Source of the DNA: Fen-671 sp963794745
Lineage (GTDB): Bacteria; Actinomycetota; Acidimicrobiia; Acidimicrobiales; Palsa-688
Assembly: GCA_963794745.1 (NCBI GenBank)
Contig: CAWCEZ010000012.1
Span: forward strand, 1 to 64,000
Length of the DNA stretch: 64,000 bases
Direction: 5' to 3'
Shown: one piece after another, positions 38,440 through 48,105 of the stretch
How positions within the stretch are numbered: the first letter of the stretch is position 1
Layout of the letters: the number at the start of each line of letters is the position of its first letter
The notes under the pieces: generated by a model
Databases searched by the model: none
What the model was told of the DNA's origin: nothing
Seen by the model: the letters and a program-made list of their open reading frames with translations, nothing else
Program-made: the position numbers and the translations under genes

Positions 38440-39920
38440 ACCCACACCCCGGTAGGGACCGCGCGCAGAGCCTGGATATCGGCGCAACTGTGGGAGCTAG
38501 GCAGTACTTTGCCCGGGTTGGAGCGACAAGTGGGGTCGAACGCTCGCCTAAGGCGGGCCTGGTGGTCAAGATCGTCGGGCCCGAACATGAGGTGCATGTA
38601 CTTCTGCTTTTCGACACCGATCCCGTGTTCACCGGACAGCACGCCACCCGCGTCCAGGCAGGCGCGCACGATCTCTTCGCCTGCCTCGTGGACACGCTCC
38701 ATCACACCCGGCTCCCTGCGATCGAAAAGCAGGAGCGGGTGGAGGTTGCCGTCGCCGGCATGGAACACGTTTACGACAAGGAGCTGGTGGCGCTCCGCGA
38801 TTTCGTACACAGCCCGGAGCACACCGGCGAGCGCGGAGCGCGGGACCACGGTGTCGTGTAGGTAGTACGACGGCGCGATCTGAGCCACAGCACCGAAGGC
38901 GTTCTTGCGTCCCTTCCACAACCGCGCCCGCTCGTCGTCGTCGGCTGCCACTCGGACGCTCGTCGCACCGTTGGCAAGGCCGATCTCCGTTATCCTCTCT
39001 GCGTCTATACGGGTTCCGGGTTCGAGCCCGTCCACTTCGGCAAGCAGGACCGCCGCAGCGTCAGTGGGGTAACCGGCGTGGACAAAGTTCTCGACAGCCT
39101 CGGTGATAGGGCGGTCCATTACCTCCATGGCCGCTGGGACGATCCCTGCCGCGATCACGCCGCTGACGGTATTGGCCGCCCCTTCGATCGAACCGAAGGC
39201 GAGAAGTAAGGTCCGCACCGCAGACGGGTTTGGCGTAATCCGCACCGCGATGCGAGTCGCTATCCCTAGCGTCCCCTCCCCACCGACAAACGCACCCCGG
39301 AGGTCGTAACCGTCTGGTTCGCCGTCGATGCCGCCGAGGCTAACCAGCTCTCCGTCCGGCAGGACCACATCGAGCGCAAGGACGTGTTGAGTTGTCACGC
39401 CGTAAGCCAAGCAGTGTGGGCCACCGGAATTGTTGGCTACGTTGCCCCCGATCGTGCAGGCCTGCTGGCTGGACGGGTCCGGCGCAAAGTGAAAGCCGAG
39501 GGGCCGCAGATGCTTGGACAGGTCGAGGTTGATCACTCCTGGCTCGACCCAGGCCACCCGATTGTCGATGTCGATGTCGAGGATCCGGTTCATCTTTGTC
39601 GTGGCAATTACGACCGGGCCTCCGAGAGGAATGGCACCCCCGGCCAGACCCGTACCGGCTCCTCGCGGGACGATCGCCCTCCCGTGCGCAGCCGAGATGC
39701 GCATGACGGCCTGTACCTCGGCGGTGCTTGTCGGGAAGCATACAGGTCCGGCAAGGCCGCCTGCGAACACGGACGCGTCGTGAGCGAACAGGGCCTTCTC
39801 TGCGCTGTCCGCGCGGACACGGTCGGGGCTCAAGGCAGCGGCCAGCTCCTTCACGAGCGCAGAGTCTTGCGTTGGGCCGTTCACCTTCCTGGTCCTGTAC
39901 ACCTTCATGACCCCGTTCAC
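38436..39920 (-). CDS. glcD: Glycolate oxidase FAD-linked catalytic subunit
   Basis: Oxidises glycolate (or D-lactate-like 2-hydroxyacids) to glyoxylate. The FAD domain has PRGAGTGLAGGAIPLGGPVVI, the PDPSSQQACTIGGNVANNSGGPHCLAYG signature and GSEGT-like GGEGTLGIATRI. The FAD_oxidase_C domain has VFHAGDGNLHPLLLFD and SGEHGIGVEKQKYM. It has about 494 residues. The start overlaps the malate synthase stop as GTGA. A D-lactate dehydrogenase is the alternative, but glcE, glcF and malate synthase neighbours favour glycolate. Confidence 0.94.
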   Translation of the reverse strand: MNGVMKVYRTRKVNGPTQDSALVKELAAALSPDRVRADSAEKALFAHDASVFAGGLAGPVCFPTSTAEVQAVMRISAAHGRAIVPRGAGTGLAGGAIPLGGPVVIATTKMNRILDIDIDNRVAWVEPGVINLDLSKHLRPLGFHFAPDPSSQQACTIGGNVANNSGGPHCLAYGVTTQHVLALDVVLPDGELVSLGGIDGEPDGYDLRGAFVGGEGTLGIATRIAVRITPNPSAVRTLLLAFGSIEGAANTVSGVIAAGIVPAAMEVMDRPITEAVENFVHAGYPTDAAAVLLAEVDGLEPGTRIDAERITEIGLANGATSVRVAADDDERARLWKGRKNAFGAVAQIAPSYYLHDTVVPRSALAGVLRAVYEIAERHQLLVVNVFHAGDGNLHPLLLFDRREPGVMERVHEAGEEIVRACLDAGGVLSGEHGIGVEKQKYMHLMFGPDDLDHQARLRRAFDPTCRSNPGKVLPSSHSCADIQALRAVPTGVWV

Positions 39921-42080
39921 TGCGCCGTGCTCGTCTGTGCTTTTACCTCGAGGCGGTGCGCGTACAGGACCGGCTCGGTATAGCCCGAAGGCTGCTCCAG
40001 GCCGCTCAGCACCAGCTCACAAACGGCTTGGAACGCTGGGCCATCGAAGTCGGGGCTCATGGGGGTGTAGTCAGGGTCGCCAGCATTTTGGTGGTCGACC
40101 ACGGTGGCCATCCGTCGCAGCACCGCCAAGACCTCGTCGCGGGTGACAACGCCGTGATGGAGCCAATTAGCAACGTGCTGGGAGGACACCCTGCAGGTGG
40201 CGCGGTCCTCCATCAACGCGACATCGTGGACGTCCGGCACTTTTGAACAGCCCACACCCTGGTTGACCCAACGCACGACATAACCCAGGATCCCCTGAGC
40301 ATTGTTCTCAAGTTCCTCAGCGATCTCCTCGTCGCTCCAGGCTCGCTCCCGCGACGTTGGCACCGCCAGCAGGTCATCGATGCTTGCCCTGACCTTCCCC
40401 TGCAAGCGGTCCTGTTCCGCTGCTACGTCCACTCTGTGATAGTGCGTTGCGTGCAATGTGGCAGCTGTAGGTGATGGCACCCAGGCACAGTTGGCCCCTG
40501 CGCGGGGGTGGTTGATCTTCTCGCGCAACATATCGGCCATCAGGTCTGGGGCTGTCCACATACCCTTACCAATCTGAGCCCGCCCCTTGAGGCCGCAAGC
40601 GAGCCCGACATCAACATTGTTGTCTTCGTACGCTTTCAACCATCGCTGCGCCCGCATGTCGGCCTTGCGTACCATCGCTCCCGCATAGGTCGAAGTGTGG
40701 ATTTCGTCACCGGTACGGTCCAAGAACCCGGTATTGATAAAGGCAATACGCCCAGAAGCCGCCCGGATGCACTCAGCCAGGTTGAGCGTCGTGCGTCGCT
40801 CCTCGTCCATGAGACCTATCTTCACGGTGAGGGGCGGCAGCTCCAACAATTCCTCAATGAACGCGAACATCTCATCGGCGAATGCCACTTCGCCGGGACC
40901 GTGCATCTTCGGCTTCACCACGTAGACAGACCCGTGGCGGGAGTTGAGAGCGCCAGAGGCCCTAATGAGGTCGTGCTTGGCCACTAGGACCGTGACGATG
41001 GCGTCGACCAAGGTCTCTGGCACTTGGTTGCCGTCCCGGTCGAGCACGGCATTAGTGGTCATGAGGTGCCCCACGTTACGCACCAGCATCAGCGCGCGGC
41101 CTCGCAGCACGACCTGGCTGCCATCGGGCGCCGATGATCTCCTTGTCCGGCGCGAGCCTTCGGGTGAACGTCCGGCCGTTCTTGGTAACCTCGGCCGACA
41201 GGTCCCCTTTCATCAATCCGAGCCAGTTGCGATAGACAGCCACCTTGTCTGCGGCGTCTACGGCCGCCACCGAGTCCTCGCAGTCCATGATCGTCGTTAG
41301 GGCCGCCTCGATGACCACATCAGCTATGCCGGCTTTGTCGTCGCGTCCAACCGGGCCCTGAGGGTCGATAACCAGCTCAATATACAAGCCGTGATGGCGT
41401 AGGAACAACGAGGACGCGCCCGTTTGTCCCAATTGGTGCCCCGCAAACAGCGAAGGGTCGGCTAGACCGACGGGCCCGTTCGGGTGGTCTGCCACCAGGC
41501 GACCTTCCGCCACGGCGTAGCTGCTTACCTGGGCGTGCGAACCCCTCTCGAGGGGCACGACGTCATCGAGAAAAGCTCGTACCCACGAGACGACCTCGGC
41601 CCCGCGCTGGCGGTCGTAAGGGCCGTGCGGCGGTAACGACCCCAGCGCATCGGTCCCGTACAGAGCGTCGTAGAGCGACCCCCAACGGGCGTTGGCAGCG
41701 TTGAGGGCGTACCTCTCGTTCATCACTGGAACAACCAATTGAGGCCCGGCGATGTCGGCCATCTCGAGGTCGACACCTGCGGTTGTGATTTGGAATTTCG
41801 GGCCCGACGGAGCGAGATAGCCGATCGTATCGAGGAACCCCCTATACGTTGAAGGGTCGAAGGTGTGAAGCTGGTGCCACTCGTCGATCTCGGCCTGTAG
41901 CCGGGCGCGCTCAGCGAGCAAGACCGCGTTGCGTGGAGCGAAATTGTCGACCAGTGAGACGAACCCACGCCAAAAGGACCGTTCATCGGTCGCGGAGCCC
42001 GGAAGTGCCTCCTCCACCAAAAAGCGCTCCAAGGCTCTTTGGACTTGAAGCCCTCCAACGTCCACATAACCTGACGACAT
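39917..42080 (-). CDS. glcB: Malate synthase G, one-base frameshift
   Basis: Condenses glyoxylate with acetyl-CoA to malate, using the glyoxylate made by the GlcDEF complex encoded next. The 5' piece (42080 to about 41128) has VIEAALTTIMDCEDSVAAVDAADK and YRNWLGLMKGDL. The 3' piece (open 41110-39917) has GRALMLVRNVGHLM, IGLMDEERRTTLNLAECI and AFINTGFLDRTGDEIHTS. A run of GGG at 41125-41127 on the plus strand needs to be GG; then the protein reads GADGSQVVLRGRALM. The joined length of about 720 is normal for the G isoform. ATG 42080 has GGAGG-like sequence upstream. Confidence 0.93.
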
Positions 42081-42105
42081 CGCTAATCCTCCGTTGGATC
42101 TAGTT

Positions 42106-43164
42106 TCAAAAGGTGCCGGCGGGGGCTGCCCCGTCGTAATCATGGCCCAGGGTCTTGGCAAGTTCGTCGACTATCACGGGATCGCCGGTGATGATGCCGA
42201 GCTCACGGTTGTAGCCCATGGACGCGGTCGAGAAGTTCTCGGAACCCACAAACGCTCTTTCAGACGCCGTCCCCGCATCGACGACGATGACTTTGGCATG
42301 GATATAGAGCGCGGAGGACGTGTCGGGGTAGAGGTGGACGTGTGCACCAGCGGCTTCGAGCTTCGAGAAGTTGTAGCTATAGGAACTGTCGTCGGTCATT
42401 GTCACGTGGACCACGACCCCTGACTTAGCCGCCGCTATGAGGGCCGAGACGACCTTCGCGTTCGACATCTCCTCGTTCTCGACTTCCAGGCTATGGTGGG
42501 CCGAGCCGATCAGGGCGAGCAGTGCCGGCTCGGAGCCCGGGCTCCACACGAGGTCTGCTCCCGACGGCGTCGCGGGACTCTGGTTGCCCGCATAATCGGC
42601 GTTGAAGACCGAAGCGACGGCGGCAACGTCCGTCGGGTTGCGGTCGACCACGGCGAAGTCCCGCGTCGTGGCGTAGTAGCGCGAGGTCAGGTTGAGGGTC
42701 ATTATGAGGGCGGTCTGGCCTGGGTACCCTGCATCGACCACGACGGCCTTCTCGTGAGTGGCGTCGTAGGAGGTAGGAGCCCAGTGCACTCTCACGCGGT
42801 GGGTGCTCAGGTAGTTGTAGGCGGGTGTGTTGGAGCGCTCCTCGCGGTTGCGGTCAAGGACCACTCGTACGTCGATGCCGCGGGCGGCGTCGGCTGCGAG
42901 GTCGGCTTCTGCGACCGGGTCGACAAGTTCGTACATGGTCATGTCAAGCGAGCGCCTCGGGCTGGTGAGCACGCTGTAGATCGCGCCGATCTCGCCGGGC
43001 TCGACGATCAGGCTGAGGCCGGCGGTCCCCTGCGGGGAACGGCCGATGACCTGGGGACGCGGTGGCACGGTGCTTGCCGGGACGGCGGTGGCCGGCCCGG
43101 CGGCACCGACGGTAAGGCTTACTGCGAGCACGGCCAAGAAGATGGAGCGCAACGAGCGGTTCAA
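42106..43164 (-). CDS. Secreted phospholipase D-family protein
   Basis: Two HKD-type half-sites are visible: ATHEKAVVVDAG...TLNLTSRYY and IHAKVIVVDAGTASERAFVGSENFS. This is the PLD superfamily arrangement for a phosphodiesterase. A signal peptide (LRSIFLAVLAVSLTVGAAGPATAVPA) begins right after a TTG at 43164 preceded by AAGGAGG, so that TTG is chosen over the open frame reaching 43329. It has 352 residues. Substrate (phospholipid or nucleic acid) unknown. Malate synthase starts 25 bases downstream on the same strand. Confidence 0.88.
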   Translation of the reverse strand: MNRSLRSIFLAVLAVSLTVGAAGPATAVPASTVPPRPQVIGRSPQGTAGLSLIVEPGEIGAIYSVLTSPRRSLDMTMYELVDPVAEADLAADAARGIDVRVVLDRNREERSNTPAYNYLSTHRVRVHWAPTSYDATHEKAVVVDAGYPGQTALIMTLNLTSRYYATTRDFAVVDRNPTDVAAVASVFNADYAGNQSPATPSGADLVWSPGSEPALLALIGSAHHSLEVENEEMSNAKVVSALIAAAKSGVVVHVTMTDDSSYSYNFSKLEAAGAHVHLYPDTSSALYIHAKVIVVDAGTASERAFVGSENFSTASMGYNRELGIITGDPVIVDELAKTLGHDYDGAAPAGTF

Positions 43165-43301
43165 GGGTTCCTCCTTGGAGGGATCGTAACTGTAGACGGC
43201 GGGGTCGCAACCCGGCCGGAGGAGCGCGCATATGTCTCGACGGGATCGTCGTCCTTGCGAACACGCAAACACGGAGCGTAACGGGGCTAACTTGTTGAGT
43301 G

Positions 43302-44480
43302 ATGACGAATAGATGGAGCAAGGCTGCAACGTCGGTCATAGCGGTGTCCTGCCTGGTTGCGCTCCCAGCGGCAGCGGCCGCTGGCCCAACGCCGCGAGCT
43401 GAGAACCTCGCGGTCACGAGCGCCGTTCGCACAGCCCTCGTTGACGCCGGGTCCAAGCACTACGGGCTGGCGAGCTCTGATTTCACGGGGCTCGGTCAAG
43501 GCACGACTTACTACGCCTACGACCTATCCACGTTGACCTACTGGGCCGGGGCCAGCCTGGTCCCGAGCCCTAGCTCGCCGCAGGCCGGGGTGGTCGTCCA
43601 AGACGACGGCGCGTACCTGATCTTCGACCGTACGGCCCATGGGGCCTGGCAGGCCCGTGACGTCGGGTATCTCGACACTGTCGGTGACTGTGCGGCTTAT
43701 CACGTCGTCATCCCGGCGGCGGTGGTGGCCGTTTGGCACTGGGTGCCTGGCACCTGTCATCCGCCCGCGGATTTGTACGGCCCCGGGAACGGTTCGAGCG
43801 GGGGATCGCCGAACCACGACTACGCGCTTGCGCTGTTGCAGTGGGAGCGCGGTGCTCAGGCCGGGCCGGCGGATTACCACCACTACTGGGTTGCCGCTGC
43901 CACTCACCTGACGGAAGCCGTGTCGGCTCACCTGCCCGGGACTTCGGGGTACCCTCGTGCAGCTAGTGAGCTGCTCAAGCTCGTGCACCTGCCTTTTGTC
44001 GTGAACACGCCTGTGCAGATGCAGGTGGGCGCGGAGGCGGAGTTCGAGGCGCTCAACTCGTTTTTCTCAACCGACGGGCTTTACGATGTCGACGCGCCCT
44101 CGGCTAACCCGGCGGCTTTTGTCGCGACGCTCCAGCTAGAGGCACGGATCGGGACCATACAGGTGTCGGGCGACCCCATCATCGGCATCGCGCCGAGCAA
44201 TTACCCTGACGCTTTGGTGAATTGTCCCATACTGTCCCCGCTCGCATTCAAGGCGGTGGCACTTTCGCCCCTTTCGTACAACGATACGTTCGGGTGCAAG
44301 TTGACTACCTCGAGTATCGGGACGTATTACATCGTCGGCGTCATCTCAGCGGCGCATGCGACCGAGTATGCCGGTACGATCACGGGCCTGGACAACGGTA
44401 CGCCGGTGTTCACGTGCAACGAGTTCGATGACTCAGCGCAGCTGCAGGTCGCCAAGGAGTTAGGTGCACGCTGTAAGTAA
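43302..44480 (+). CDS. Secreted protein of unknown function
   Basis: A 392-residue exported protein. ATG 43302 is followed by a signal peptide (SVIAVSCLVALPAAAAAGPTPRA). The mature part has scattered Cys (GDCAAYHV, PGTCHPP, VNCPILS, FGCKLTT, FTCNEF, GARCK), which could form disulfides. No catalytic motif or known family is recognised. It is divergent from the PLD gene; the 137-base gap between them shows no clear operator. Confidence 0.75.
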   Translation: MTNRWSKAATSVIAVSCLVALPAAAAAGPTPRAENLAVTSAVRTALVDAGSKHYGLASSDFTGLGQGTTYYAYDLSTLTYWAGASLVPSPSSPQAGVVVQDDGAYLIFDRTAHGAWQARDVGYLDTVGDCAAYHVVIPAAVVAVWHWVPGTCHPPADLYGPGNGSSGGSPNHDYALALLQWERGAQAGPADYHHYWVAAATHLTEAVSAHLPGTSGYPRAASELLKLVHLPFVVNTPVQMQVGAEAEFEALNSFFSTDGLYDVDAPSANPAAFVATLQLEARIGTIQVSGDPIIGIAPSNYPDALVNCPILSPLAFKAVALSPLSYNDTFGCKLTTSSIGTYYIVGVISAAHATEYAGTITGLDNGTPVFTCNEFDDSAQLQVAKELGARCK

Positions 44481-44516
44481 GCCAGTATTGTCTATGAACA
44501 TACGTACGGGACCGGT

Positions 44517-45623
44517 GTGACCCAAACTTCCGGCCTCGCGGCCGACCAGTGCGGCTGCGAAGCCTTGGTTGGCGAGGGTGGCCCAGGCCCGGCACCTAGC
44601 CGGGTCCACGTGATCGGCCCGGTCTGTTTGGACCTTGTCTTCTCGGGGCTGTCTGGCGCTCCTCGGCCAGGTACCGAGGTGCGCGCCGCATACCTCGGCA
44701 TCTCGCCCGGAGGGGTCGCCAACGTGGCCGTAGCTTTGGCCCGCCTTGGTCTCGACGTTGCCCTGTCGGCGGTGTTCGCTGATGATGCGTTTGGTCGCTA
44801 CCTGTGGTCGTCGCTCCTGGACGAGGGAGTGGAGCTGACCTATTCGGTTCGGGTGGCTGGCTGGAACACGCCGGTTACTAGTTCGGTGGCCTTCGCGCGT
44901 GAGCGAGAAATGGTGACCTACGAAGAGGTCCCTCCGGTCACAGCCGAGACCCTCCTACCGGACGGCTACCAGGCTGACGCCTTTGTCGTATCACTAGCAC
45001 AGGCCGACCCTGCTTGGCTGGCTGGCCTGCACCGTCACGCCCCATTGGTTTTCGCCGACGTTGCCTGGGACGACGAGCAGCTGGCGTCATCCCGGCTGTG
45101 GGAGAGCTTGGCCGCTGTCGACGTGTTCATGCCCAACGCCGCAGAGGCATTGGCTTGCACGCGCTGCGGGACGATCGAACAAGCGGCGGCACAGCTGGCA
45201 CGTGGAGGCCCGCTTGTCGTGGTAAAAGACGGCGCAGACGGCTCGATAGCCGTGGCCCCCGGCACCAGCGAGGCTCTGACGGCCCCAGCGGTGGCGGTTG
45301 ATGCCCTTGACACCACCGGAGCCGGCGACGTCTTTGACGCAGGCTTCGTGTACGGCTCGCTCGCCGGGTGGCCCGTCGCCCAGCGTCTTCGCTTTGCCAA
45401 TCTGTGCGCTTCGGAGTCGGTTAAGCTCATCGGGGGGTCGTTGGCCGCGCCTTGTTGGCACGACCTAGGGGCCTTTTGGAGCAAGCTCGAGGATGACCAA
45501 CTGAGGCACGAGTTCAGCTTTTTGAACGAAGTTATCCACAATGCCCCTCCGCGCCGCCGGGAGTGCCGACGGTCGTACCCTTCACTGGAACGGCTGGAGG
45601 CAAAGGTTGCCGGTGCTCGCTAG
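44517..45623 (+). CDS. PfkB-family carbohydrate kinase
   Basis: Ribokinase-fold sugar kinase, 368 residues from GTG 44517. The N-terminal signature GGVANVAVALARLGLDVALSAVFADDAFG and the C-terminal DTTGAGDVFDAGFVYGSLAG (anion hole and catalytic Asp) are clear. Its place just ahead of a sugar ABC importer suggests it phosphorylates the imported sugar. A 50-residue C-terminal extension is charged and of unknown role. Confidence 0.9.
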   Translation: MTQTSGLAADQCGCEALVGEGGPGPAPSRVHVIGPVCLDLVFSGLSGAPRPGTEVRAAYLGISPGGVANVAVALARLGLDVALSAVFADDAFGRYLWSSLLDEGVELTYSVRVAGWNTPVTSSVAFAREREMVTYEEVPPVTAETLLPDGYQADAFVVSLAQADPAWLAGLHRHAPLVFADVAWDDEQLASSRLWESLAAVDVFMPNAAEALACTRCGTIEQAAAQLARGGPLVVVKDGADGSIAVAPGTSEALTAPAVAVDALDTTGAGDVFDAGFVYGSLAGWPVAQRLRFANLCASESVKLIGGSLAAPCWHDLGAFWSKLEDDQLRHEFSFLNEVIHNAPPRRRECRRSYPSLERLEAKVAGAR

Positions 45624-45727
45624 ACCGACGGTGCGATCCCGGATCGGGCCATGCGACTTGCGGGCGAAGGTTCTTACGAGTAAATATGACTGTTCCCATC
45701 AGATTTATGTGTTCTAGGAGGTAATAA

Positions 45728-47014
45728 ATGGGCCGCACAAACCGCAGCAAGCTGACAGCGACGGCATTGTCCGTTCTCGCTGCCAGTTCGGCCATCGGCA
45801 TCGGTATGGCTACCACGACGGCCAGCGCATCGTCCCCCATCTCGTTCACGTACTGGACGAGCGGGTGGGGGACCTCAGAGATCACGGCAATTGACAAGGC
45901 GTTCGACGCCGCTAACCCGGGCTACAAAGCGGTTGGTGATTTCATCGCCAAGTCCGACGAGTTCCTTCCCAAGGTCACGGCAGCCTTGAAGACCAACACT
46001 CAGCCCACGGTGGTCATTGACCAACAGCCTTACGACCTCCCGTTCTATGAGGAGAGTGGCAAGCTCATCCCCCTCACCGGGCAGGTCCCGGCCACCAACA
46101 GCCTTTACCCCCTCATCAAGAAGTCGCTCTTTTACAAGGGCCAGCAACTGGGAATGGCATTGTCTGGCTTCGGCGACATCGCCCTGTACTACAACAAAGC
46201 CGATTTCGCCGCCGCTGGCATCACGACGCCGCCGGCAACCTGGAAGCAGCTCACCGCCGACGCCATCAAACTGACGGACCCGGCAGCCAAGCGTTGGGGC
46301 TTCTACGTCCCGATGGGCGACGCCGAGTGGATCTCCTACGACTGGGAACCGGTCCTGTGGGGAGATGGCGGCACCCTTCTCAATCAAGCTGGCACCAAGG
46401 CGACCTTCGACAGCCCCGCCGGCGTTGCAGCCCTTAGCACCTGGGTCAACCTGATCAAAGACAAGGCGGCGCCCGCCGAAAGCTTTGCCTCGAACGGAAG
46501 CTACGACGGCGGCAACGCGTTCGAGTCCAACGCCGTGGCGATGGTAACCGACGGGATATGGGTCGATTTCGCCACCGTGCCCAAGGGCTTCAGTTATGGT
46601 GTAGCCCCCTTCCCCGCCGGCTCCGCCGGCCCGTCCACCAACATCGGCTTGGCCGTGTCGGCTCTCTTCAAGACCACGACGACGCAGGACGCAGCAGGCC
46701 TGGCCTTCATCAAGTTCCTGTCCTCGCCCGCAGAAGGAGCCTGGATCGCCTCGCAAGATTACGGTGAACCCGACTCGCCGAGCCAGGTCAACCAGCCGGT
46801 GCTAAAGCCGATCGCGGCCAAGGCACCTGGGTACAGCGTCTTCACCCAGATCGTGAAGTACGGCGGCCTGCGGCCCATAGTGTCCCAATGGGGCGGCGTT
46901 TCTGCTGACCTCTACACCGAGATCAGCGATGCGCTCGCAGGTAGCGTCACACCGAGCCAGGCGCTTAGCAAGGCCTCCCAGGAGGCGGACGCCTTGCTGG
47001 CCAGCAACAGCTAG
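45728..47014 (+). CDS. Sugar ABC transporter substrate-binding protein
   Basis: Extracellular UgpB/MalE-type binding protein, 428 residues. TAGGAGG precedes ATG 45728. A signal peptide (LTATALSVLAASSAIGIGMATTTASA) is present without a clear lipobox. Family segments are ISFTYWTSGWGTSEI, ALYYNKADFAAAGITTPPATWKQLTADA and the KFLSSPAEGAWIASQDYGEPDS region. First gene of the importer operon; the stop overlaps the permease start by one base. The ligand is unknown. Confidence 0.92.
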   Translation: MGRTNRSKLTATALSVLAASSAIGIGMATTTASASSPISFTYWTSGWGTSEITAIDKAFDAANPGYKAVGDFIAKSDEFLPKVTAALKTNTQPTVVIDQQPYDLPFYEESGKLIPLTGQVPATNSLYPLIKKSLFYKGQQLGMALSGFGDIALYYNKADFAAAGITTPPATWKQLTADAIKLTDPAAKRWGFYVPMGDAEWISYDWEPVLWGDGGTLLNQAGTKATFDSPAGVAALSTWVNLIKDKAAPAESFASNGSYDGGNAFESNAVAMVTDGIWVDFATVPKGFSYGVAPFPAGSAGPSTNIGLAVSALFKTTTTQDAAGLAFIKFLSSPAEGAWIASQDYGEPDSPSQVNQPVLKPIAAKAPGYSVFTQIVKYGGLRPIVSQWGGVSADLYTEISDALAGSVTPSQALSKASQEADALLASNS

Positions 47015-48042
47015 TGGCCGCTGGCCCTCCCGGCGCCCGCTCGGGCACGCCCGCTTTCGGGTACCGAGCGCAATCCGGGAGGGCCCGGCTCATCCGGCCC
47101 AGGACGACCAACGGCAATAGCCTTCCTCGGTCCCGGAAGAACTACGACGTCAGCCGCGGGCGCAGTGTAGGTCGCAGGCCGCTTGTCCTTGCATACCTTT
47201 TCATAGCACCGGCCGTACTGCTCACGGCGACATTTTCGCTGCTTCCCCTGGGCATGTTGGCGTGGCGGAGCCTTTTCAGCGGCGGGGTGTTCGCCACAAA
47301 GCTCTCCTTCGTCGGTTTAGGGAACTACAGAGACGCCCTGTCCCAGGGTGGGACACATGCCCTGCAGGTAACGGCCATTTACACGGTCGGGTTCGTGGGG
47401 CTCTCGATGGGCTTCGGCCTGGCTATCGCATTGCTCCTCGATGTCAAGTTGCCGGGCGTGCGCCACCTCCGTGCGCCTTTCATCATCCCGCTCGTCGTGC
47501 CGTCTGTGGCCACCGCGTTGATATGGGGCAACCTCTTCGCCCCGAGCGGCTTCGGTATTGTCAACCGCATCCTGGGCGCCTTAGGGATCCCTCAGGGAGA
47601 CTTTACTTCGTCGCCCTCCCTGGCCTTCCTGACGGTACTTACCTTCGGCGTCTGGCAGTTCTTCGGTGAGTGCGTCATCTTGTACCTGGCCGCTCTCAAG
47701 ACACTTCCGCTGGACCTGATCGAGGCGGCGTCTGTGGACGGGGCCGGTCCCTGGCGACGCTTCCGGTACGTCCGCTGGCCACTGCTGCGCCGGCACACGG
47801 TCCTTATCTGGGTCATCACCACGCTTACCGGGCTGCAGACGTTCAACCAGATCTTCATCCTGACCAATGGCGGCCCCAATGGCGCCACCACGACTTCCCT
47901 GTTTTACATCTTCGTCCAGGGGTTCGTGCAGTTCAACACGGGGTTGGCAGACGCCATGGGAGTGATCTTGTTCCTCATTTCCTTGTGCATAATTATCGTG
48001 CAGGTCGGCTTTTTCGGACGGGGAGCCCGCCGCGATGTATAG
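47014..48042 (+). CDS. Sugar ABC transporter permease (MalF/UgpA-type)
   Basis: Six-TM inner membrane permease. The EAA loop that contacts the ATPase reads EAASVDGAGPWRRFRYVRWPLL near residue 240. TM1 (LVLAYLFIAPAVLLTATFSLLPLGMLAW) begins at about residue 57. The preceding 50 basic residues may indicate that the real start is further in than GTG 47014. No ATP-binding subunit gene is in the window. Confidence 0.92.
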   Translation: MAAGPPGARSGTPAFGYRAQSGRARLIRPRTTNGNSLPRSRKNYDVSRGRSVGRRPLVLAYLFIAPAVLLTATFSLLPLGMLAWRSLFSGGVFATKLSFVGLGNYRDALSQGGTHALQVTAIYTVGFVGLSMGFGLAIALLLDVKLPGVRHLRAPFIIPLVVPSVATALIWGNLFAPSGFGIVNRILGALGIPQGDFTSSPSLAFLTVLTFGVWQFFGECVILYLAALKTLPLDLIEAASVDGAGPWRRFRYVRWPLLRRHTVLIWVITTLTGLQTFNQIFILTNGGPNGATTTSLFYIFVQGFVQFNTGLADAMGVILFLISLCIIIVQVGFFGRGARRDV

Positions 48043-48105
48043 GGCCTTGTTGCCTCGCGCTTTTGGTCGAGAGCCCTGATCTACTCGCTTCTTGCTGTCG
48101 CCGTA

